Below are positions 35,660 to 45,027 of a stretch of DNA of 64,000 nt, in pieces. Below the pieces are notes generated by a model. The model saw only the letters and a program-made list of their open reading frames with translations. It was not told the DNA's origin and did not search any database. The position numbers were made by a program, and so were the translations under genes. Position 1 is the first letter of the stretch; every line of letters begins with the position of its first letter. Source of the stretch: Aquimarina muelleri DSM 19832 (GTDB lineage: Bacteria > Bacteroidota > Bacteroidia > Flavobacteriales > Flavobacteriaceae); the NCBI RefSeq assembly GCF_000430665.1, contig NZ_AUML01000009.1:104483-168482 (forward strand), in the 5' to 3' direction.

Positions 35660-37027
35660 ATGGCTAAAACCAAAACTGTATTTTTCTGTCAAAATTGTGG
35701 TGCACAATATGCTAAATGGCAAGGACAATGTACATCCTGTAAAGAATGGAATACTATTGCCGAAGAGGTAGTTCAAAAAGCAGAAAAAAGTGACTGGAAA
35801 AACGCTACTTCTAGTCCAAAAACAAATAAGGTAGCCAAGCCTTTACGAATTTCAGAAATTAACACCAGTCAGGAAGCTCGTTATAACACAGACGATGCAG
35901 AACTAAACAGAGTATTAGGAGGTGGGCTAGTACCAGGTTCTTTAACTTTGTTAGGAGGAGAGCCAGGAATAGGAAAAAGTACCCTTTTATTACAAATAAG
36001 TCTTAAACTACCTTATAAAACATTATATGTTTCTGGAGAAGAAAGTCAGCAGCAAATAAAAATGCGAGCAGAACGAATACATTCTAAAACAGATAATTGC
36101 CTGATTTTAACAGAAACCAAAACACAAAACATTTTTAGGCAGATTGAAGAAATACAACCAGATATTGTTATTATAGATTCTATACAAACCTTACATAGTG
36201 ATTATATAGAAAGTAGCGCTGGTAGCATTTCTCAGATTCGGGAATGTACTACAGAGCTTATTAAATTTGCTAAAGAAACCGCAACTCCTGTTTTGTTAAT
36301 TGGACATATCACAAAAGATGGTAATATTGCTGGTCCAAAGATTTTAGAACATATGGTAGATACTGTATTACAGTTTGAAGGAGATCGTAATCATGTGTAT
36401 CGAATTTTACGTGCATTAAAAAATCGTTTTGGATCTACATCAGAGTTGGGTATTTATGAAATGCAAGGTAGTGGTTTACGAGAAGTAAATAATCCTAGTG
36501 AAATCCTGATCTCTAAAAACGATGAAGAATTAAGTGGTACCGTTATAGCATCTACGGTAGAAGGTATGCGACCGCTTATGATAGAGATACAAGCCTTGGT
36601 AAGCACCGCAGTTTATGGCACTCCACAACGTAGTGCTACTGGTTACAACCTAAAACGTCTTAATATGATCCTTGCCGTTTTAGAAAAGCGAGCTGGTTTT
36701 AGGCTAGGAGCAAAAGATGTGTTTTTAAATGTTACAGGAGGAATATCTGTAGACGATCCTGCTATTGATTTGGCAGTAGTTGCAGCTATTTTATCCTCTA
36801 ATGAAGATATCCCTGTACCAAAAGATTATTGCTTTGCCGCAGAGGTTGGATTGGCAGGAGAAATACGCCCAGTAAACAAGGTAGAACAACGAATACAAGA
36901 AGCAGAAAAACTAGGTTTTTCTACCATATTTGTCTCTAAATACAATAAAATATCGCTACAAAATGCGCAGATCAAAATCCAATTAGTTACTAAAATCGAA
37001 GATGTGGCAGAACACCTGTTTGGGTAA
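35660..37027 (+). CDS. radA: DNA repair protein RadA
   Basis: The 455-residue RecA-like ATPase helps branch migration and processing of recombination intermediates. It has an N-terminal zinc finger (CQNCGAQYAKWQGQCTSC), Walker A GGEPGIGKST (about 98-107), the KNRFG motif near 256, and a C-terminal Lon-protease-like domain (about 290-455; AAEVGLAGEIRPV). The Lon-like domain lacks the catalytic Ser-Lys pair, as in all RadA. It is monocistronic; repeat module B3 starts 18 bases after its stop. Confidence 0.97.
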   Translation: MAKTKTVFFCQNCGAQYAKWQGQCTSCKEWNTIAEEVVQKAEKSDWKNATSSPKTNKVAKPLRISEINTSQEARYNTDDAELNRVLGGGLVPGSLTLLGGEPGIGKSTLLLQISLKLPYKTLYVSGEESQQQIKMRAERIHSKTDNCLILTETKTQNIFRQIEEIQPDIVIIDSIQTLHSDYIESSAGSISQIRECTTELIKFAKETATPVLLIGHITKDGNIAGPKILEHMVDTVLQFEGDRNHVYRILRALKNRFGSTSELGIYEMQGSGLREVNNPSEILISKNDEELSGTVIASTVEGMRPLMIEIQALVSTAVYGTPQRSATGYNLKRLNMILAVLEKRAGFRLGAKDVFLNVTGGISVDDPAIDLAVVAAILSSNEDIPVPKDYCFAAEVGLAGEIRPVNKVEQRIQEAEKLGFSTIFVSKYNKISLQNAQIKIQLVTKIEDVAEHLFG

Positions 37028-37045
37028 TAGGTTAAAAAGGATGTA

Positions 37046-37208
37046 ATACGATTTACGAATAAAAATCTCGCATATAATCGTATTCTTTTTCTACTATATT
37101 TTCTTCATAAAATGAAACAATAGCTATGGCTATTCTTTAATTTGATTCATCAATCTAGCGAAAAACCTTTGCAATTATTTATACGCAATTCTCATCCGTA
37201 AATCGTGT
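37046..37208. repeat. repeat family B, solo inner module (B3)
   Basis: About 163 bp, nearly identical to the inner module of B2 (21176-21339). It begins ATACGATTTACG, shares TTTTTCTACTATATTTTCTT and CTAGCGAAAAACCTTTGCAA, and ends CGTAAATCGTGT. The inverted ends are kept, but the outer TTATGCAGTAGAA arms of B1/B2 are absent. The rest of the 37028-37474 gap holds only a TGAGCTTGCCGAAG motif near 37310. Confidence 0.85.
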
Positions 37209-37474
37209 AATACCAATTTAACCATAAAATGTTGTATCTAAATTTATCCATTTTATTCCAGTAAATTCAAATGATAGATGGTATAAAAGCCTATTTGCGA
37301 GAGCTTTTCTGAGCTTGCCGAAGTATAACTTTTCTTCATTTTTTCTATGAAAAATCACTCCATTTGACGGCTTTTTTAGACCAAATCAATTATTAAATGT
37401 TGTATTTTTAGATTGATAGAAATTAGCTTATATCTGCAAATTCAGAATAGACGATATAATATTGAGAGATAGTA

Positions 37475-38524
37475 TTAAATAATTTCTTTAATCTCATTTT
37501 TGTTTTTAATCTTATAAGAAATATACCAGTTCACAAAATGCTTAACTCCAGTTTCTATATTTGTTTTTGGGGTGTACCCAACAGCAGTGGCTATACTAGA
37601 TATATCTGCGTATGTTTTGCTAACATCTCCGGGCTGCATAGGTAAAAATATTTTTTTTGCAACAGCTCCTGCATTTTTCTCTATACAATTAATAAAATCC
37701 ATTAATTTTACAGGATTACTATTTCCAATATTATGCAATAGATAAGGAGCTATTTCAGGGCTTTTTGGTTTCGGAGGGTTTTTATTTACTTTTAAGATAC
37801 CTTCTACAATATCATCTATGTAAGTAAAATCTCTTTGCATATCTCCATTATTAAAAATATGTAAAGGTTTGTTATTAATAATGGCATCGGTAAATAAAGA
37901 TGGAGCCATATCAGGTCTTCCCCAAGGACCATATACTGTAAAAAAGCGAAGCCCGGTAGTAGGAATTTTAAAAAGATGGCTATATGTATGTGCCATTAAT
38001 TCGTTACTCTTTTTGGTTGCTGCATATAAACTTATGGGCTTGTCTACGTTGTGTTCTACCGAAAAAGGGATTGTTTTATTGTTTCCATAAACCGAAGAAC
38101 TGGAGGCGTAAGTAAGATGTTTTACTGGGTAATGTCTGCAAGCTTCTAAAATATTAAAAAAACCATCTATATTACTTTTAATATATGCATCTGGATTTTC
38201 GATACTGTATCGCACACCAGCCTGAGCGGCTAAATGAATCACAGTGTCAAAGCGTTCATAACGAAATAAATCCATAATGGCAGCCTTTTGTGTTAAGTCC
38301 ATCTTTATAAAACGGAAAGCTTTGTGTGTAGACGAATTTACGTATTCATTATCGATTACTTTTTTACGAGTTATGCCTACCTCATCTAACCTATCGTATT
38401 TTAAGGAAGTATCGTAATAATTATTAATATTATCAAAACCCAAAACCTCATGACCTAATAGTAGTAGTTTTTTAACGGTATGAAATCCAATAAATCCTGC
38501 AGCACCTGTAACCAAAATTTTCAT
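37475..38524 (-). CDS. NAD-dependent epimerase, UDP-glucuronate 4-epimerase-like
   Basis: The 349-residue extended short-chain dehydrogenase has an N-terminal NAD fold TGAAGFIGFHTVKKLL, the NNYYDTSLKYDRL segment typical of UDP-glucuronate 4-epimerases, LAAQAGVRYS, the YAATKKSNE (YxxxK) active site, LRFFTVYGPWGRPDMA and FTYIDDIVEGI. It most likely interconverts UDP-glucuronate and UDP-galacturonate for surface polysaccharides. It is 23 bases from the phosphatase gene upstream, same strand, so the two probably form an operon. Confidence 0.9.
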   Translation of the reverse strand: MKILVTGAAGFIGFHTVKKLLLLGHEVLGFDNINNYYDTSLKYDRLDEVGITRKKVIDNEYVNSSTHKAFRFIKMDLTQKAAIMDLFRYERFDTVIHLAAQAGVRYSIENPDAYIKSNIDGFFNILEACRHYPVKHLTYASSSSVYGNNKTIPFSVEHNVDKPISLYAATKKSNELMAHTYSHLFKIPTTGLRFFTVYGPWGRPDMAPSLFTDAIINNKPLHIFNNGDMQRDFTYIDDIVEGILKVNKNPPKPKSPEIAPYLLHNIGNSNPVKLMDFINCIEKNAGAVAKKIFLPMQPGDVSKTYADISSIATAVGYTPKTNIETGVKHFVNWYISYKIKNKNEIKEII

Positions 38525-38547
38525 AAGGATAAATGTGTTTTTTGATT

Positions 38548-39177
38548 TTATTTTTTGATTTCTTCACTTTTGGTTTCTTCATTTTTGATTGCAGTAGTAG
38601 CAACAAACTCATCATCCTTATTTGATTTATAAACCTTTAACCATTCTCCTTTTGGTGTGCCATGATCAAAAGGACTTAAAAAGACAGGAACTCTTGTTTT
38701 TAATCGTGCTTCTTCATTAGAGAAGCCTTCGTACTCAATTCGATATAGGGCACTGTATAGAACAGCTCTTCCGGTGCCATGATGGCAATGGATTAATATA
38801 GGGTAAGAAATATCCTGATCGAGTACTTTAAAAAATTCTTTAAGGTTTTCTTCGCTAGGTATTTGTTGTGAAGGAATATTAATATGTTTTGTGCCTTTTA
38901 TTTTTTCTACAGCTATTTTTTCTTTTGTGATATCCGAAGATAAACTAGGGTTTAGAGGATCACTAACTTTCCCTACCCTAAGATCAATAACTGTTTTGAT
39001 ACCGTGTTTCTCGATATAATTATGAATTTTTTCAGGAGGTATAGCAGCAGATCTATAAACCTTATTTTCAGTTACTTCTAGAAATCTATAATTAAAATGA
39101 ACATGATATACATAAATAGCAGTAAAAATAATAGCTACTCCTAATATCGAAAAAATAAACCTCTTTGTGGTTTTCAT
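38548..39177 (-). CDS. membrane-anchored dual-specificity/tyrosine phosphatase-like protein
   Basis: From the ATG at 39175-39177 the product is 209 residues; a TTG six codons upstream is the alternative. One N-terminal membrane helix (about 6-25) is followed by a periplasmic phosphatase domain: ENKVYRSAAIPPEKI, IKTVIDLRVGK and the active-site loop CHHGTGR (Cys131 to Arg137), matching CX5R. The general-acid Asp is not obvious, which fits phosphatases that act on phospholipids or inositol-like substrates as well as proteins. The C-terminus is polar and Lys/Glu-rich. Pairing with a sugar-nucleotide epimerase suggests an envelope polysaccharide role, but this is inference. Confidence 0.83.
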   Translation of the reverse strand: MKTTKRFIFSILGVAIIFTAIYVYHVHFNYRFLEVTENKVYRSAAIPPEKIHNYIEKHGIKTVIDLRVGKVSDPLNPSLSSDITKEKIAVEKIKGTKHINIPSQQIPSEENLKEFFKVLDQDISYPILIHCHHGTGRAVLYSALYRIEYEGFSNEEARLKTRVPVFLSPFDHGTPKGEWLKVYKSNKDDEFVATTAIKNEETKSEEIKK

Positions 39178-39621
39178 AATAAATCTGATTAACAATTTAT
39201 TTTTCGAAATTATAGAATATTAATGCTAAAAAAGACCTGGTAAGCTAACCCTAATGATAATATAAAGGTATGGGAATATTGAGCCTAATAATTTTCATAG
39301 ACCATAACATAAAGATAACAATGTGTTTTTTAAGAGTTTGAAAATAACCCGAATAAGAGTTTAAGATGCTTAGAAGTAAGTGATTTGTTGGTTATAAATA
39401 ACAAAAGAGGCTAAGGGTTAATATTTATATTATTACTTAGATTGTTTTGTTGCAATAAAACAGATCTTTTAACCTGAATTATGGAGTTTAATTCTCCGAG
39501 GTTATTGATTGTATAAATAATTGATTTTTAGATAAAATTATGTTAACCTCTCCTTTTTTAGTAAAAAGGTTTTATATTTTTCCATAGGATATAAAAGCAC
39601 TCTAATATTAAAACCTTAATT
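39178..39621. other. intergenic region upstream of the S9 peptidase
   Basis: About 440 AT-rich bases without a gene. It contains the short family A repeat A5 (39471-39510); the rest shows no clear structure. Confidence 0.6.
39471..39510. repeat. dispersed repeat family A, short copy (A5)
   Basis: AACCTGAATTATGGAGTTTA then ATTCTCCGAGGTTATTGATT. Compared with A1 and A4 the whole segment between the two CTCCGAGG copies is cleanly missing. Confidence 0.75.
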
Positions 39622-42474
39622 ATGACCCCAAGGCTGATTACTTTTGTCTTTCTTTTAGTTACTTCTTTGCTTTCTTCACAGAAAAAAACTTTGACACATA
39701 CCGATTATGATTTATGGAAAAATATTACAGATGTAAAAATATCAGAAAAAGGAAAATTGGTGGTAACCACCATAGAAACTAATACAAAAAGAGGAGATGG
39801 GTATATAGAAATATATAATACCCAAAACAAAGAAAAATTTATATATCCTAACGGGTATGAAACTTCCATATCTTTAAATGAGAATTATGTGGTTTTTAAA
39901 AAAAGACCAAGCTATCAGTTAATAAGAAAAGAAAAGAGGAAGGAAGTAAAAAAAGAGGATAGGACAAAAGATATGCTATTTGTTTATGATGTAAAAAATA
40001 ATAAAATCTATGATTCTATTTATAGAGTGAAAAGATACCAAATGCCCAAAAAACAAGAAGGGTGGTTGATCGTAGAAAAGTTTAAAGAAGTCAAAGAAAA
40101 ACAAAAAAGAAAAACAGAGGATAAACAAGGTAAAAAAGATACTTTAAACAGAGATATTCCTATGATATATAAGCAAAATTATGCTTTGATATATAATTTA
40201 AAAACCAAACAAAAAGATACCATACACCAGATAAAAGATTTTATTTTGCCAGAAAAAGGTCAGATCTTTTATTTCTCATTAAAAAATAAAAAAGAGAAAC
40301 AAAAGGATATTGGGGTATATGCATATAATTTGTTGTCTGCAAAAAAAACAGTTATCGATACCACAAAATACATTTATGATAAACTAGCAATAGATAGAGA
40401 TGGCAGTGAATTTGCGTATTTATCAGCCGCAGATTCAACAGCATTAGATTCTCTAAAATTCGAACTATACTATTATAAAAATGAGATAAAGCAAAAGCTT
40501 GTAGATTTTTCAGGAAACAATCTTAGAGAAAATTGGGAATTAAGTAAAGACAAACACCCTTTTTTTTCAGATAATGGTAATAGATTATACTTTTACTCTA
40601 AGCCAAAAGTTGTTTATTTAAAAGATACTACAATGCTGGAGGATGAAATCCCCCAAGTAGATGTATGGAACTGGCAGGATAAATTGATTCAACCAGAGCA
40701 AAAATCAAAGTTTGAAGAACTTAATAAAAAAGCATTTGTATCTTATTACGATACTACATCCAAAAAATATATCCACATTCAGGATCAAACGATTGAAGAT
40801 CTTAATTTAGACAAGACTAAAGAACACCAATTTATACTGGGTTCTGTTACCTCACCTTATGATACAAAACGTTCTTGGGATTATCCATGGACAAAAGATT
40901 ATTATAGAATTGATACCTATACAGGAAACAAAAAACTAATTCTCAAAAATAAAGGATTGAAACCTATACTCTCTCCGGATGGGCAATTTGTATTACATTA
41001 TGATATGAAACAAAAGAATTGGTTTTCTATAAACTTATCTACTAATGAAAAAACCAATCTAACAAAAGATCTCGACGTACCTTTTTATGATGAAGATGAT
41101 GATCATCCTTCATTACCTTCTCCTTATGGTTTTGGAGGTTTTGATATAAATCAAGAGGTGTTAATATTTGATAAGTTTGATGTTTGGAAGATTTCTTTGT
41201 CGGGCAAAGACAAACCAATGAACTTAACCCAAAATGGAAGAAAAGAAAATATAACCTATAGAACAGAAATGCTGGATCCTGAACAGAAAACTCAAGCAGC
41301 TTATATTAATAAAGAATTATTGATTACAAGTTTTGATAATACAAGCAAGGTTTCTGGATTATATACTCTTAAAAAAGGAGAACTTATCGAGAAAATAAAA
41401 CCCTCTGAGTTTCGTATAAGTTCTTATAAAAAAGCAAAAGAGGCTAATGTCTTCACCTACAGAAAACAAAATTTTACCACATTTCCTGACCTTTATGTTA
41501 CTACTAATACATTTAAAAACACAAATAAGATAACTCATATAAATCCACATCAAACACATTTTAAATGGGGAACTGCAGAGTTGTTTACATGGCAGACAAA
41601 TGATGGCAGAAAACTAGAAGGGATTGTTTATAAACCAGAAGACTTTGACCCTTCAAAAAAATACCCTTTGATTACGTATTTTTATGAAAAAAGGTCTGAT
41701 AGTTATAGAGATTATCATATTCCAAGTCCAAGTGCTTCTATTGTAAATCCTTCATATTTGGTAAGCAATGGTTATGTTATGTTTGTGCCAGATATAGTGT
41801 ATGATGAGGGTAAACCAGGGGCTAGTGCATATAATTGTATTGTTTCTGGAGTAGAGGCTTTAGAGGAGTCTGGGTATATTGATAGCGATAATATAGGAAT
41901 ACAAGGGCAAAGTTGGGGTGGGTACCAAGTGGCATATTTGGTAACAGTTACTAATAAATTTAAAGCAGCAATGGCTGGTGCTCCCGTAAGTAATATGACT
42001 TCTGCTTATGGAGGTATTCGATGGAAATCTGGTCTAAGCAGAGCTTTTCAATATGAAAGAACACAAAGTAGACTAGGTAAAAATTTATGGGATGGTTTTG
42101 ATCTTTATATAGAAAATTCACCGCTTTTTGGTATTCCTAAAATAGAAACGCCACTACTTATTATGCACAATGATAATGATGGTGCAGTGCCATATTATCA
42201 GGGAATAGAGATGTTTATGGGGATGCGAAGATTACAAAAACCAGTCTGGCTTTTGGTGTATAATGATGAAGCTCATAATTTAAAAAAAGTAAAAAACAAA
42301 CAAGACCTATCTATTCGTATGATGCAGTTTTTTGATTATTATCTTAAAGGAAAATCAGCACCTAAATGGATGACCAGTGGTGTTCCCAGGATACAAAAAG
42401 GAAAAGATTTTGGATATGATTTAGAGAATGCCAGAACATCAACATCTAATATTATTGCCAATCCCAATAAATAA
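39622..42474 (+). CDS. S9 family (prolyl oligopeptidase/DPP-like) secreted peptidase
   Basis: The 950-residue protein has a signal peptide (cleavage near LLSSQ, residue 20), a long beta-propeller region (about 30-660) rich in Lys, and a C-terminal alpha/beta-hydrolase domain (about 680-925). The nucleophile is Ser764 in GQSWGGYQ, with Asp in NDNDGAVPYYQ and His in NDEAHNL. This is the S9 triad arrangement; such enzymes cleave peptides, often dipeptides after proline, in the periplasm. It overlaps the 3' end of the convergent GNAT gene by 23 bases. Confidence 0.93.
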   Translation: MTPRLITFVFLLVTSLLSSQKKTLTHTDYDLWKNITDVKISEKGKLVVTTIETNTKRGDGYIEIYNTQNKEKFIYPNGYETSISLNENYVVFKKRPSYQLIRKEKRKEVKKEDRTKDMLFVYDVKNNKIYDSIYRVKRYQMPKKQEGWLIVEKFKEVKEKQKRKTEDKQGKKDTLNRDIPMIYKQNYALIYNLKTKQKDTIHQIKDFILPEKGQIFYFSLKNKKEKQKDIGVYAYNLLSAKKTVIDTTKYIYDKLAIDRDGSEFAYLSAADSTALDSLKFELYYYKNEIKQKLVDFSGNNLRENWELSKDKHPFFSDNGNRLYFYSKPKVVYLKDTTMLEDEIPQVDVWNWQDKLIQPEQKSKFEELNKKAFVSYYDTTSKKYIHIQDQTIEDLNLDKTKEHQFILGSVTSPYDTKRSWDYPWTKDYYRIDTYTGNKKLILKNKGLKPILSPDGQFVLHYDMKQKNWFSINLSTNEKTNLTKDLDVPFYDEDDDHPSLPSPYGFGGFDINQEVLIFDKFDVWKISLSGKDKPMNLTQNGRKENITYRTEMLDPEQKTQAAYINKELLITSFDNTSKVSGLYTLKKGELIEKIKPSEFRISSYKKAKEANVFTYRKQNFTTFPDLYVTTNTFKNTNKITHINPHQTHFKWGTAELFTWQTNDGRKLEGIVYKPEDFDPSKKYPLITYFYEKRSDSYRDYHIPSPSASIVNPSYLVSNGYVMFVPDIVYDEGKPGASAYNCIVSGVEALEESGYIDSDNIGIQGQSWGGYQVAYLVTVTNKFKAAMAGAPVSNMTSAYGGIRWKSGLSRAFQYERTQSRLGKNLWDGFDLYIENSPLFGIPKIETPLLIMHNDNDGAVPYYQGIEMFMGMRRLQKPVWLLVYNDEAHNLKKVKNKQDLSIRMMQFFDYYLKGKSAPKWMTSGVPRIQKGKDFGYDLENARTSTSNIIANPNK

Positions 42475-42994
42475 GATGCCATTGTATATTATTTGATTGG
42501 TATGTGATTAATGTCTTAAAACCTATGGCTTGGTGGGCTTGTAAAGAACGTATGTTATTAGATGCTACTTCGGTGATTAAGAAATCATATTTTTTTTCCA
42601 ACTCATTTTTCATAGCTTGATATAAACCTCTAAAAATCCCTTGCCTGCGATACACTTTGTCTATACATACTTGTCCCATTACAACATAAGAAGAAGAAAG
42701 GTCCAAATGATTGTCAATCATAGCAAACATAGGTTTAAGAATTTCAATATCATCCTTAAAATCTTTTAGCATAGATAGAGCGTAACCAACAACTTTATCC
42801 TTATCCTTTGCAACGATATGAGGCTGTTTACTATTCATTTTTCTTAGAATAGATAAGTCATGTGTTACCGTAACAAAACCTTCTGCTTCTTTTTCTTTTT
42901 TAGAAATAAAAGAAGGTAAATTATTTTGTTGAAGTTTTATTATTTGCTCTAATTCTTCATCACAAGTAGTTAGGGTGTAGATAAGATTCATCAT
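42452..42994 (-). CDS. GNAT family N-acetyltransferase
   Basis: I start at the ATG at 42992-42994, which forms an ATGA overlap with the stop of the upstream M61 gene; an ATG at 43009 would add five residues. The 180-residue product has the GNAT core: VVGYALSMLKDF, the acetyl-CoA-binding VCIDKVYRRQGIFRGLYQAM (Q/RxxGxG/A-like) and the C-terminal LITEVASNNIRSLQAHQAIGFK. The substrate is unknown. It is translationally linked to the M61 peptidase gene. Confidence 0.88.
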   Translation of the reverse strand: MMNLIYTLTTCDEELEQIIKLQQNNLPSFISKKEKEAEGFVTVTHDLSILRKMNSKQPHIVAKDKDKVVGYALSMLKDFKDDIEILKPMFAMIDNHLDLSSSYVVMGQVCIDKVYRRQGIFRGLYQAMKNELEKKYDFLITEVASNNIRSLQAHQAIGFKTLITYQSNNIQWHLIYWDWQ

Positions 42995-44793
42995 TTTGCT
43001 TGTAACCATTTTTTACGTTTTTCTAATACCTTTTTATCAGGATTTTGTTGCGCTATTATTTCAATATTTGGATCTGCCGTAAAAATAATTTGGGTAGTGA
43101 TTTTTTTTCCTAGTCTTAGATAAGTAATAGGTGTTTTTTTATCTAAAGTAATTTTTGTCATAAGATTTAAAAATTCTTCTGGATTCTTATAAGGATTTCC
43201 ATTTATAGTTAAAATAATATCTCCTTTGTCTAAACCTGCATTGTATGCCGGTCCTTCTTTTTGAGGATAATTAGAAATAACAGCATTATTGTTTTCATCA
43301 AACTCAATAAGAGCGCCGTAGTATGCTTTTTTAGGATCATTATCCATCAAAATTCCAAAATCAGCAAATAAAGTTTTGTAATCTGGTATTTCGCTATGGT
43401 TAATGTATTTGTCAAAAAAATCATTAGCAAATGTATCCCCTGCATATTCTTGTAATGCAGTAAACAGGTTGTTATGAGTGTATGGTATTTCTTGCTTACC
43501 ATATTTTTTCCAGATCATTTTCATGTAATCGTCAAGATTTAGAGAATTTTTATAATTTCTTAAAGATAGGTCAAGAGCCAAACCAAGCATACTACCATAC
43601 GAGTAATAAGAAATAAATGTATTTTCTCGATTAACAGGATCTACAGATGTTGCAGCATCTACAAAAGGAGCTTGATAACTCATTTCAGTAGGGTTAAAAT
43701 AAGCTCTTGCAGGAGAGTTCCATACATAGTTATAGGTTTCTGTTAGTCCATTTATATATTCCTCAGGACTAATTAGTCCCGCTCTGCATAAAATTAGTTT
43801 AGTGTAATAGCTTGTAAACCCTTCTGCAAACCATAATTCTCCAGACATATTTGCTTTTTCAAAATCAAAAGGTTCTAATGTTTTAGGTCGAATACGCTCT
43901 ACATTCCATGCATGAAAAAACTCATGAGAAACAGTGCCTATGTTTTTTTTCATTCCGCCATCAGCAAGGCTATTGGTACTAGTAAGGATAGTCGAATTTC
44001 TGTGTTCCATACCATCACGGGATACCTGAGGCATATAACAGGCTAAAAAAGTATATGTCCCATTATCAAATTTTGGATATTCTCCAAATACTTCTTTTTC
44101 TTGTACTACAATTTTTTTTATTTTTTCAAAATACGTATCTACTTCTTGTTCGGTGCCAAGATGATGTATTGCAAGTTGTATAGTATATTCTTCCCCTTCA
44201 GAGGTAACCTTAAATGATCTTGTAGAGTGGTTGCTAATCTCTACAGGGCTGTCCATAAAATACTGTAAATTAGGAGCAGTAAATGTGTTGTTGCCTTCAG
44301 GAATAAGTTGCGTAGCTATTTTCCAGTTAAGATCCTTTCTAACATTAAAAACTACTTCTATAGATCTTTTTTTAAGGGATGGAGCATATATAAAAGTAGC
44401 AGGAATATTAAGGTGAGCATGGGTTTCATCGATTTGAGAATAAGTTCCGTCTCCTCGATCTGCAAATAAGGTATAAGAAATTTTTATGGTACCATCGTGG
44501 CCAGAAATATCCCATTGATGAGGATTAGGACGAACAACTTCAATTTCATTACCATGTCCATCGGTTACAACGACATCGTATACGTTTTTTGCAAAATCAT
44601 GTATTGCATACCTTCCTGGGGATGTTCTACTCATTCGTAAAGAAATAGTATCGGTCTTTAAATTAGAAAATATAGCCTCTATTTTTGCTTCATGATGAAC
44701 TGCATTATCAAAAGATACAGAGTATTGATTTTTGAATTGTGCGAAGCCTGATTGAACAAATAGTATGGTAATTAATATTTGTGCTAATTTCAT
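42991..44793 (-). CDS. M61 family metallopeptidase (glycyl aminopeptidase-like) with PDZ domain
   Basis: The 600-residue exported protease has a signal peptide (cleavage near GFAQ, residue 19) and an N-terminal beta domain (YSVSFDNAVHHEAKIEA, RMSRTSPGRYAIHDFAKNVYDV). The zinc motif HEFFH is near residue 290 (VSHEFFHAWNVERIRP) with the Glu ligand in GELWFAEGFTSYYT. A C-terminal PDZ domain (about 490-580; GPAYNAGLDKGDIILTINGNPYK) follows. M61 enzymes release N-terminal Gly/Ala or act as endopeptidases in the periplasm. It precedes the GNAT gene in the same transcript. Confidence 0.95.
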   Translation of the reverse strand: MKLAQILITILFVQSGFAQFKNQYSVSFDNAVHHEAKIEAIFSNLKTDTISLRMSRTSPGRYAIHDFAKNVYDVVVTDGHGNEIEVVRPNPHQWDISGHDGTIKISYTLFADRGDGTYSQIDETHAHLNIPATFIYAPSLKKRSIEVVFNVRKDLNWKIATQLIPEGNNTFTAPNLQYFMDSPVEISNHSTRSFKVTSEGEEYTIQLAIHHLGTEQEVDTYFEKIKKIVVQEKEVFGEYPKFDNGTYTFLACYMPQVSRDGMEHRNSTILTSTNSLADGGMKKNIGTVSHEFFHAWNVERIRPKTLEPFDFEKANMSGELWFAEGFTSYYTKLILCRAGLISPEEYINGLTETYNYVWNSPARAYFNPTEMSYQAPFVDAATSVDPVNRENTFISYYSYGSMLGLALDLSLRNYKNSLNLDDYMKMIWKKYGKQEIPYTHNNLFTALQEYAGDTFANDFFDKYINHSEIPDYKTLFADFGILMDNDPKKAYYGALIEFDENNNAVISNYPQKEGPAYNAGLDKGDIILTINGNPYKNPEEFLNLMTKITLDKKTPITYLRLGKKITTQIIFTADPNIEIIAQQNPDKKVLEKRKKWLQAK

Positions 44794-45009
44794 CTTTTTT
44801 AATTTTATTTTACTTAGGATTTTCTAATCCGGTTTATAGGATAATCATTATCGGTTAAACTAATAGTTTTAGATAGATTATCATTATGATTGATTTATGA
44901 ACGGATTGATAAAATCAAATATAAGTATTATACCCACATAAAATTATCAGATATGTATATAGTGTATCGATTACTTAAAAAAGTAACATTATTTAAGTAG
45001 CAATTGTTT

Positions 45010-45017
45010 TATTTTTG
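45010..45017 (+). promoter_or_regulatory. -7 element (TATTTTTG) of the biotin operon
   Basis: TATTTTTG ends 10 nt before the bioF ATG, predicting a very short 5' UTR. No TTG box at the expected spacing and no obvious BirA-type operator were seen. Confidence 0.4.
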
Positions 45018-45027
45018 ATTCCATATT

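Noticed and set aside
42452..42474. Overlapping 3' ends of the S9 and GNAT genes as a possible frameshift error
   Set aside because: Both frames are intact with normal domain ends; a 23-base convergent overlap is plausible.
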